Shown here in pieces: positions 57,804 through 64,000 of a DNA stretch of 64,000 nt. Position numbers and translations under genes: made by a program. This DNA is from Mongoliitalea daihaiensis. Its GTDB lineage: Bacteria; Bacteroidota; Bacteroidia; Cytophagales; Cyclobacteriaceae. The stretch is from contig NZ_CP063779.1 in NCBI RefSeq assembly GCF_021596945.1, forward strand, positions 2,764,001-2,828,000. The letters are read 5' to 3'. How positions within the stretch are numbered: position 1 is the first letter of the stretch; each line of letters starts with the position of its first letter. The notes below the pieces were generated by a model. That model saw nothing but the letters and a program-made list of their open reading frames with translations. It was not told the origin of the DNA and did no database searches.

Positions 57804-58826
57804 TCAAAGCGTATCTTCTAAATAGAAACTACTGAGAATATAACTCATTTGTTCATATTCTATAAGAAATGCATCATGTCCCAAATGAGAGCTAATTTCC
57901 CGATAGGTTCCTTTGGGTACATTCTTAGCAATGAATTGGGATTCTTCCTTTAAAAACAGCATATCGGTATCCACCCCAATGGCCAAAACCTTGCTAGGTA
58001 TTTGTTGTAAGGCTAATGTCAGTCCGCCTCTTTTTCTTCCCAAGTCATGGGAGTCCATCGATTTGCTCAAGGCCCAGTAAGAAAAAGCATTGAAGCGCTG
58101 GGAAAGTTTCTGACCTTGGTATTGGAGGTAAGAGGAGATGCGGTAGTTGTCCAGTTTTTCTTCTTGATCTTCTTGTTTGAGTTCAAAATCTTTGGGATGC
58201 CGATAGGAAAGCATGGCTATGGCGCGTGCTGTCTTGAGGCCTTCTTTGCCAGCATTTGGCTGCCGTTCGCCCCAGGTACAATCAGAAGCGATGGCCATTC
58301 GCTGCGTTTCGTTAAAGCCCCGTATCCATGGCGTAGCTTTGGCATTAGATGCTATGATAATGCTGTGTCTAACTCGATCTTGGAGGAGATATGACCATTC
58401 CAATCCTACTTGACCTCCCAAGGAACCACCAATAATGGTGTCTATGCTCTCAATTTCAAGATGTTGTCTCAGCAAGTCCAAAGAATTCGCCATATCTCGG
58501 GGTGTGACATGCGGGAAGTCATAATAATAGAAATCTCCGGTAATTGGGTTCACTGAAAGGGGAGAGGTACTGCCATAACTGGAACCCAATAAATTAGCAC
58601 AGATAATAAAATGCTTGGATGGATCATAGAAGCGGTCCTCACCGATGAGTCCACTCCACCAATCTGATACCTTTGCATCGCCTGTTAATGCATGGATAAC
58701 CCATATCACATTGTCTTTGGAAGCATTGAGATTACCCATGGTCGTATAGGATAACTCAAATTCGGGTAAAACTTCTCCGGATTCTAGTGTAAAGGATTCA
58801 CGATGGATAAAGGTATCTTGACTCAT
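57804..58826 (-). CDS. metX: Homoserine O-acetyltransferase
   Basis: It makes O-acetylhomoserine, the first step specific to methionine synthesis. It is an alpha/beta-hydrolase-fold transferase with the nucleophile in GGSLGGQ (S135 from the chosen start), the family blocks HALTGD, NLLGSSYGSTSP and a C-terminal SSHLGHDAFL with the catalytic His. The length of 340 residues is normal. MSQDTFIHRE was chosen; an ATG 33 nt earlier is also open. Its leader carries a SAM riboswitch and a promoter, so expression should fall when S-adenosylmethionine is plentiful. Confidence 0.93.
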   Translation of the reverse strand: MSQDTFIHRESFTLESGEVLPEFELSYTTMGNLNASKDNVIWVIHALTGDAKVSDWWSGLIGEDRFYDPSKHFIICANLLGSSYGSTSPLSVNPITGDFYYYDFPHVTPRDMANSLDLLRQHLEIESIDTIIGGSLGGQVGLEWSYLLQDRVRHSIIIASNAKATPWIRGFNETQRMAIASDCTWGERQPNAGKEGLKTARAIAMLSYRHPKDFELKQEDQEEKLDNYRISSYLQYQGQKLSQRFNAFSYWALSKSMDSHDLGRKRGGLTLALQQIPSKVLAIGVDTDMLFLKEESQFIAKNVPKGTYREISSHLGHDAFLIEYEQMSYILSSFYLEDTL

Positions 58827-58997
58827 ATCGATGGTATAATAACTGCTGATCAAATTCATGGGAAAGGTAAACTAAGAAGATGTAACACAAGTAAATGCGA
58901 TTGGCCCAAAGCCAATGGAAGAAACGAATAGGATTAATCGTTTGCTTTTGAATAAGATGTGTTAATGCTGTATGGGTATACGTATCATAACTGTTGA

Positions 58998-59107
58998 ATT
59001 TATAGTTCCGAAGGGAGATATTCCAATCGGCAGGAATTGGCACCTTTCCACACGGATGGTTGCCAGAGGGTCTCAGAGCCTGTCTCTCGCCTCTTCTATA
59101 TAAATCC
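58998..59107 (-). promoter_or_regulatory. SAM-I (S-box) type riboswitch upstream of metX
   Basis: Read on the minus strand the leader has the S-box order: AAGAGGCGAGAGACAGG, then CCCTCTGGCAACC, then AGGTGCCAATTCCTGCC, then ATCTCCCTTCGG, closed by a short TATAG/CTATA P1 pairing (about 59095-59100 with 59000-59004). GGCAACC and GGTGCCAATTCC are the best-conserved S-box segments. A further hairpin ATTGGC/GCCAAT at 58900-58916, nearer the start codon, has no T run and may be part of a translational expression platform. Regulation by SAM is inferred from the motif and the gene. Confidence 0.85.
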
Positions 59108-59133
59108 AAGCACTAAAAAGTGAAAGGATACTG

Positions 59134-59164
59134 CAAAGTAATAGTTGGAATTTGGATTATCCAA
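59134..59164 (-). promoter_or_regulatory. metX promoter
   Basis: On the minus strand TTGG (59161-59164), 19 nt, then TTACTTTG (59134-59141), one mismatch from TAnnTTTG. Transcription would begin about 20 nt before the riboswitch P1 stem, which fits. Confidence 0.55.
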
Positions 59165-59182
59165 CGATTACTAAATATTTTT

Positions 59183-59917
59183 TTAAGCTTTCCAATATTC
59201 TGAATTCATCCGTACGATATTCGCAACAGAAATCCCTTGTGGACAGACTGCTTCACAGGCTTTGGTCATGGTGCAAGAGCCAAAGCCTTCCGCATCCATT
59301 TGAGCTACCATGGATTTGACGCGCTTACCAGCTTCTACACTTCCTTGTGGCAACATGGCTAAATGACTGATTTTGGCCCCTGTAAAGAGAGCTGCACTGG
59401 CATTTTTACACATAGCTACACAAGCACCACAACCGATACATGCAGCTGAGTCAAAAGCTTCTTCGGCTAATTCATGTGAGATTCGGGTACTGTTAGCTTC
59501 AGGAGCTTGCCCTGTATTGACACTGATGTAGCCACCGGCCATGATGATACGATCAAAAGCTCTCCGGTCTATACAAAGGTCTTTTTTGATGGGGAAGGCT
59601 TTGGCACGGAAAGGCTCGATGACTAAAGTTTCTCCACTTTTAAAACTTCTCAAATGGGTTTGACAAGTAGTCACACCTTTTTCCGGGCTATGAATATTTC
59701 CATTGATAACAAAGCCACATTGTCCACAGATACCTTCTCTACAATCTGAGTCAAATGCTACAGGTTCCTTGCCTTCCAAAATGAGCTGCTCATTTAACAC
59801 ATCCAACATCTCTGGTACTGACATCTCTGGATGTAAATCAATCAACTCATACGTTTCAAATGATCCTTTGGATACATTGGATGCTTGTCTCCATATTTTT
59901 AATGTTAGTTTCATCAT
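59183..59917 (-). CDS. sdhB: Succinate dehydrogenase / fumarate reductase iron-sulfur subunit
   Basis: This subunit passes electrons from the flavoprotein to the membrane through three clusters. The 244 residues hold the [2Fe-2S] ligands C59, C64, C67 and C85 (CREGICGQCG) and the ferredoxin-type ligands C160, C163, C166, C170 (CIGCGACVAMC) with C215, C221 and C225 (KACEAVCPQGI). All are present. It overlaps sdhA by 1 nt and is the last gene of the pair. Confidence 0.94.
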   Translation of the reverse strand: MMKLTLKIWRQASNVSKGSFETYELIDLHPEMSVPEMLDVLNEQLILEGKEPVAFDSDCREGICGQCGFVINGNIHSPEKGVTTCQTHLRSFKSGETLVIEPFRAKAFPIKKDLCIDRRAFDRIIMAGGYISVNTGQAPEANSTRISHELAEEAFDSAACIGCGACVAMCKNASAALFTGAKISHLAMLPQGSVEAGKRVKSMVAQMDAEGFGSCTMTKACEAVCPQGISVANIVRMNSEYWKA

Positions 59918-61818
59918 CAGGTGTAGGTACGTTCTTGTGGTTTGATAAATTCAAAATGTAAGTCTTCCTTGTGGAGTTTAAAGTTGCCATCTGCATATTC
60001 CCATGCAGATACAAATTGATAGTTTAAATCATCCCTTTTGGCTTCTCCTCCGGGAGTTTGATGTTCTACTCTAAAGTGTGCGCCACAGGATTCCTCGCGT
60101 TGCAAAGCATCGTGGAAGATTAACTGAGCAAGTTCTAAATAGTCTTCAACTCGGGCGGCTTTTTCCAATTCCATGTTCAATTGTTTGGCATTACCGGGGA
60201 CTTTTAAATGGGTGTAGAATTCTTGTTGCAGGGCTTTGATTTTTTCAAGTCCTGCTTCCATGACGGATTTTTCACGAGCTAGCCCACATTCTTTGGTAAG
60301 GATGGTTCCTAATGCTCTGTGGAATTGTTCGGCAGTTTTATTACCGCCGATCTGAAGCAATCGTTGGATTCGTTTTTCGGTTTCTAAGCGTTCGATAGTG
60401 CCAAATTCATGATGTGGAGTTTCGGAAGGCTTTTCCCCTGCTAGGTAATTCATGACTGTATGCGGAGCAATAAAATACCCATCCACACATGCTTGTAGCA
60501 GGGAGTTGGCACCTAGCCTATTGGCTCCATGATCTGCAAAATTTGCTTCTCCTAGAACAAATAAACCCGGGATGGTGCTTTGTAATTCGTAATCTACCCA
60601 TAATCCTCCCATCGAGAAATGAGCGGACGGTGATATCAGCATGGGGGAGCTATAAGTGTTGACCCCCGTAATCTTTTCATACATATCGAATAGATTGCCA
60701 TAGCGTTTTTGGATGGTTTCTTTTCCATCTCGTTGAATAGCTGTCTGGAAATCCAAGTACACAGCATTTTTCATGGGTCCTACTCCTTTACCTGCATCAA
60801 TTTGCTCTTTTGCAGCACGGGAGGAAATGTCTCTGGGAGCAAGGTTTCCATAGGAAGGATACTTTCGTTCAAGGTAATAATCCCTTTCTTCTTCTGGTAT
60901 ATCTTGAGGAGCTCTTGTATCGTGGGCTTTGAGCGGTACCCAGATTCTTCCATCATTGCGAAGAGACTCCGACATCAAGGTCAATTTGGATTGATGATTT
61001 CCCAGTTGAGGTAGGGAAGTAGGATGAAATTGTGTCCAACTTGGAGCAGCAAAATAAGCCCCTTTTCTATGCGCTCTCCAGATGGCTGAGCCATTACAAT
61101 TCATTGCAAGTGTAGAAAGGTAGTAAATCTTGCCATATCCTCCGGTTGCTAAAATCACGGCATCTGCTTGATGAGTACTGAGCTCTCCAGTTTCCAAATT
61201 TCTAGCAATAATTCCTTTAGCTTTTCCATTCTCCAAGACCAAATCCATCATTTCATGACAGGTATTCAGTTGAACTTGCTGTAATGCAACTTGTCGCATC
61301 AAGGCTTGGTAGGCCCCTTGCAGCAATTGCTGTCCAGTCTGACCTCGAGCGTAGAATGTACGGCTAACTTGCACTCCTCCAAAAGATCTGTTGCTTAGAT
61401 AGCCTCCATATTCCCTCGCAAAAGGTACTCCTTGTGCTACGGCTTGGTCTATCAAGGCCATGGAGCACTCTGCCATTCGGAAAACATTGGCTTCCCTCGA
61501 CCGAAAATCACCTCCTTTGAGGGTGTCGTAAAACATACGCCACACACTGTCCCCGTCATTTTTGTAACCTTTAGCAGCATTGATGCCTCCTTGAGCTGCT
61601 ACACTATGGGCTCTACGGGGGCTTTCATGATAGGTAAATACCTCACATTGAAAACCGAGTTCTGCCATACTTGCAGCAATGGCACTACCTGCCAAGCCTG
61701 TCCCTACGACAATTACTTTATATTTCCTGCGGTTGGCTGGATTGATCAGACGGGCTTTTGCAATGTACCATTCCCATTTTTTATCTAAAGGCCCCTCTGG
61801 AATTCTTGGATTCATCAT
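59917..61818 (-). CDS. sdhA: Succinate dehydrogenase / fumarate reductase flavoprotein subunit
   Basis: This catalytic subunit oxidises succinate (or reduces fumarate) with covalent FAD. The 633 residues show the dinucleotide fold IVVGTGLAGSAIAA (36-49), the FAD-linking H71 in RRAHSVAAQGGINA, HPTSLP in the capping domain, and a C-terminal helical region. The size and the partner fit the Bacteroidota two-Fe-S-protein type. Usually a cytochrome b gene (sdhC) precedes it; here 206 bp without a gene and ybjQ lie upstream. The start codon is one of two consecutive ATGs. Confidence 0.95.
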   Translation of the reverse strand: MMNPRIPEGPLDKKWEWYIAKARLINPANRRKYKVIVVGTGLAGSAIAASMAELGFQCEVFTYHESPRRAHSVAAQGGINAAKGYKNDGDSVWRMFYDTLKGGDFRSREANVFRMAECSMALIDQAVAQGVPFAREYGGYLSNRSFGGVQVSRTFYARGQTGQQLLQGAYQALMRQVALQQVQLNTCHEMMDLVLENGKAKGIIARNLETGELSTHQADAVILATGGYGKIYYLSTLAMNCNGSAIWRAHRKGAYFAAPSWTQFHPTSLPQLGNHQSKLTLMSESLRNDGRIWVPLKAHDTRAPQDIPEEERDYYLERKYPSYGNLAPRDISSRAAKEQIDAGKGVGPMKNAVYLDFQTAIQRDGKETIQKRYGNLFDMYEKITGVNTYSSPMLISPSAHFSMGGLWVDYELQSTIPGLFVLGEANFADHGANRLGANSLLQACVDGYFIAPHTVMNYLAGEKPSETPHHEFGTIERLETEKRIQRLLQIGGNKTAEQFHRALGTILTKECGLAREKSVMEAGLEKIKALQQEFYTHLKVPGNAKQLNMELEKAARVEDYLELAQLIFHDALQREESCGAHFRVEHQTPGGEAKRDDLNYQFVSAWEYADGNFKLHKEDLHFEFIKPQERTYT

Positions 61819-61879
61819 ATAAAGAAAAATGTTAGTCTACTAATTTAGTGAAAAAGTAAGGAATTTGAAAATTGAGACA

Positions 61880-61914
61880 CAAAAAAACTACTCGGGACTA
61901 TGAGTAGTTTTTTG
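61880..61914. terminator. Bidirectional terminator upstream of sdhA
   Basis: ACTACTC (61887-61893) pairs with GAGTAGT (61902-61908), with A and T runs on the two sides extending the stem. It probably ends the ybjQ transcript, about 110 nt past the stop codon. Confidence 0.75.
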
Positions 61915-62024
61915 TTGGTTCGATACACAAGTTAGAGTTAATTATGGTATGCTTGAGGGTACTGTGTTGCTATCAAATAAATTGATACGTTAAAGGTCAA
62001 TTCAGGTAGAATTGTTGTGTGCTA

Positions 62025-62345
62025 CTATAATTTTGTGATTTTTACGGCTGTTCCGGCGGCTGTTACCATTAGCATTCCGTCTCGTATGGTTTCATAGTCC
62101 AAGTCTATGCCTACAATCGCATTGGCACCAAAGGCTCGGGCTTGCATTTGCATTTCAGCCATGGCGGTGGTTTTAGCCTCTCTGAGTACGCGTTCATAAG
62201 CACCTGCGCGTCCACCTACGATATCTGTGATACTTGCAAAGAAATCCTTAAATACATTAGCACCAATAATGGTTTCACCAGAAACAATTCCAAGGTATTC
62301 TGTAATAGCATAACCTTCTAAAGAAGGTGTAGTAGATACAATCAT
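62025..62345 (-). CDS. YbjQ family (UPF0145) protein
   Basis: A 106-residue protein of the YbjQ/heavy-metal-binding domain family, which forms ring-like oligomers of unknown function. Family blocks seen are [44 protein letters not shown] and [12 protein letters not shown], in the usual order and length. It has no signal peptide, so it is cytosolic. It starts 76 nt after the amidohydrolase stop; a terminator separates the two. Confidence 0.92.
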   Translation of the reverse strand: MIVSTTPSLEGYAITEYLGIVSGETIIGANVFKDFFASITDIVGGRAGAYERVLREAKTTAMAEMQMQARAFGANAIVGIDLDYETIRDGMLMVTAAGTAVKITKL

Positions 62346-62374
62346 GAGTGTGAGTTTTTTGATTAGTCGAAGAT

Positions 62375-62407
62375 AAAAAAAAAGCGATGAATTTCTTCAC
62401 CGCTTTA
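62375..62407 (-). terminator. Amidohydrolase operon terminator
   Basis: On the minus strand AAAGCGGTGAA pairs with TTCATCGCTTT (one mismatch), followed by a run of nine Ts. It lies 15-45 nt past the amidohydrolase stop codon. Confidence 0.85.
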
Positions 62408-62421
62408 TTGTTAAAATTGAT

Positions 62422-63717
62422 TTAATTCTTCTCCAAACCAGGCGAGCGCTCCAAGAACTCCTGATATAATTTAATGTGTCTGTTGCTCATTGGGACTCTG
62501 TAGCCGTCGATAAACACATGTCTGATTTGCGTACGGGTTTCAAATGGATCGCCGGTTGCAACCAATAGCGTGGCATCCTTTCCTACCTCCAATGAACCCA
62601 ATCTGTCGGCAACTCCAAAAATTTCAGCAGGGTAGATAGTCACTGCTTTCAAAGCTTCTTCTTTACCCATGCCATAAGCAGCGGCAAATCCTGCATTGAA
62701 TGGAAGATTTCTGGTATTTTCGGCATCATTGGCTCTGATGGCAACTTTTACACCTGCTTTGGCCATTTTGCCCGGGTTAGTGTAAGCGGCGTCGTATCTG
62801 TCTGATTGTCTGGTTGGGATAGATAGCATGGGGCCAGTTACTACTGGTAACTTTGCAGCAGCTATTTTGTCTGCTACTCTCCAGCCTTCTGCTACGCCTG
62901 TCAAGATGGCTTTTACTTCTTTAGATGTTATCCAATCAATAGCCTTTAATATGTCAGCAGCAGCATTTACTTCCACCAATAAAGGTAGCTCTCCTGCTAC
63001 TACTTTTGAAAGCTGTTCCATTTCGGGGTAGTATTCTAAGGTAGCGCCAGCAGTTTTCAAGCGATGGTAGGTAGTGGCCTTTTCCCAAATCTCATTTAAG
63101 GTTTCCTGCGCTTTGTCAAATTCTTTTTTGATATCGTCATCACTTCTTCTATCCCAAGTACTTCTTCTTGCGGAAGAAGGAAAGTTCATTACCACGCCTT
63201 TGAAGCCGGCAAACATTTGATCTGGTGTATATCCATTTAAGTTAATCAAAGCGGCTGTCCCGGGGAATAAACCTCCAGAGGGCATGGTGAGTGTAGTGGT
63301 TACACCGGAAACCCGCGTTACAGGAATTGCTACGGAGTTAGGATTGACAGCCACTAGAGCCTCCATGTTAGGTGTTACAGAACCTATTTCGGCATAATCT
63401 TGAGTTTCGGCCAATGAGCCTACTTCTACTAGCCCTAATCTACTACCTCCATCGATCAGGCCTGGATAAATAAATAGACCTGTGCAATCAATGACTTCCG
63501 CATCGCCGGGGTTAACTTGTTGCCCTATGGCTTGTATTTTACCATCTGCCAACAATACACTTCCGTTTTGAATGGTGCCATTGGTCACGGTTATAATGGT
63601 TGCATTTTGTAATAAAAAACGACCATTTTTTGGTTTGACAAACTCTCCGTCAAATTGAGCAAATCCCATAAACGGAAGCAAAACCAAACTGAGTGCTATG
63701 TATAGTAACTTTTTCAT
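62422..63717 (-). CDS. Exported amidohydrolase-family protein without an HxH motif
   Basis: A 431-residue exported protein: signal peptide (MKKLLYIALSLVLLPFMGFA) then an amidohydrolase barrel (GLFIYPGLIDGG, AIRANDAENTRNLPFNAGFA, DRLGSLEVGKDATLLV). In most imidazolonepropionase-like enzymes the 'PGLID' strand continues with HxH metal ligands; here it is PGLIDGGSRLGL, so the first metal site is absent. Its start is 24 nt after a TAATG overlap with the preceding amidohydrolase gene (alternative start 63741). Pairs of such genes are common in Bacteroidota; one may be a non-catalytic partner. Confidence 0.85.
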   Translation of the reverse strand: MKKLLYIALSLVLLPFMGFAQFDGEFVKPKNGRFLLQNATIITVTNGTIQNGSVLLADGKIQAIGQQVNPGDAEVIDCTGLFIYPGLIDGGSRLGLVEVGSLAETQDYAEIGSVTPNMEALVAVNPNSVAIPVTRVSGVTTTLTMPSGGLFPGTAALINLNGYTPDQMFAGFKGVVMNFPSSARRSTWDRRSDDDIKKEFDKAQETLNEIWEKATTYHRLKTAGATLEYYPEMEQLSKVVAGELPLLVEVNAAADILKAIDWITSKEVKAILTGVAEGWRVADKIAAAKLPVVTGPMLSIPTRQSDRYDAAYTNPGKMAKAGVKVAIRANDAENTRNLPFNAGFAAAYGMGKEEALKAVTIYPAEIFGVADRLGSLEVGKDATLLVATGDPFETRTQIRHVFIDGYRVPMSNRHIKLYQEFLERSPGLEKN

Positions 63718-63740
63718 TTTTCTTGTGTTTGGGAATTGCA

Positions 63741-64000
63741 TTAATGTGAATGGTTAAATAGGTTTCTACCAAAATTGGTGAAGAAGAAATCTACACCATG
63801 CATACAACGGTGATCATGCTCTTTTAGGAAGATAGGTTCAACGATTTCAGAAGCACTTACACGCAAGCGCATATCGTTGTCATCTGCCTTGATATCGAAG
63901 TATTTGACACCATCTACAAAAGTCATTTGAGGAATGGCATATACGGACAGTGGGTGTTCATTAAAGAGTACCAAATCCGCTTGTTTGCCTTCTTCTATAG
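63741..64000 (-). CDS. Amidohydrolase-family protein, C-terminal part only
   Basis: Partial: the gene continues beyond the right edge. The visible residues end an amidohydrolase: [23 protein letters not shown] is the standard C-terminal composite-domain strand (a gene-wide 'GkdADLvvf' block), followed by VKYFDI and an unusual His-rich tail ending NHSH. Its TAA stop overlaps the first ATG of the next amidohydrolase, so both are one operon and probably one pathway. Only about 86 codons can be read. Confidence 0.82.
   Translation of the reverse strand, partial: IEEGKQADLVLFNEHPLSVYAIPQMTFVDGVKYFDIKADDNDMRLRVSASEIVEPIFLKEHDHRCMHGVDFFFTNFGRNLFNHSH

Noticed and set aside
58798-59109. Open frame of 103 codons on the minus strand upstream of metX
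   Set aside because: It reads through the SAM riboswitch and overlaps the metX start; the RNA element explains the conservation.

Overview
The window looks like a chromosome segment of a Bacteroidota bacterium, most likely Cytophagales and close to Cyclobacteriaceae/Algoriphagus. This is an inference from gene content: an ftsX-DUF3098-uppP-truB-ribF operon, a DUF6913-like gene beside dapA, an UpxY-type NusG paralogue and many lipoproteins with short signal peptides. It also rests on promoters of the form TTTG-N19/20-TAnnTTTG and the general lack of strong Shine-Dalgarno sequences. No rRNA, tRNA or CRISPR was recognised.

Layout. 0-8.6 kb is housekeeping on the minus strand: a seven-gene operon (ftsX, DUF3098, uppP, truB, ribF, scoA, scoB) with its own consensus promoter, the phosphoesterase gene pdeM, two envelope proteins and xseA/xseB. 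katG (8.9-11.1 kb) has a recognisable promoter, an upstream inverted repeat and a terminator.

11.2-22.5 kb is an accessory, defence-type island. It holds a type I restriction-modification system (hsdR, hsdM, hsdS) with an IS200-like Y1 transposase gene between hsdR and hsdM. It also holds a TcmP / Gp37-Gp68 (three-Cys-motif) pair, an A+T-rich cassette of three unrecognised genes (a soluble protein, a four-helix membrane protein and a membrane-anchored coiled-coil protein), and two blocks of REP-like hairpins. The hairpins share a loop-flanking motif and show compensatory stem changes; one block lies directly beside the transposase. The three-gene cassette is the best candidate for an undescribed system: its layout resembles soluble-sensor plus membrane-effector anti-phage systems, but homology could not be tested.

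22.7-29.4 kb is housekeeping again: ligA-DUF6913-dapA (the ligase carries an in-frame insertion of about 145 residues), a TetR regulator and metG. From 29.4 to 42 kb secreted hydrolases (penicillin-acylase-like, TraB/GumN, SoxB-like 5'-nucleotidase, PqaA-type, M14 peptidase) are separated by long non-coding repeat arrays: a 327-bp duplication, a second array of the same family, a 57-bp inverted repeat and five copies of a 105-bp tandem repeat. From 42 to 58 kb come lipoproteins of unknown role, a metallo-beta-lactamase-fold hydrolase, an S41 protease, a tetR-tolC-adaptor-RND efflux operon and an orphan UpxY antiterminator.

57.8-64 kb holds metX under an apparent SAM-I riboswitch with a matching promoter, sdhA-sdhB without an adjacent membrane-anchor gene, ybjQ, and two tandem amidohydrolases, the second running off the right edge.
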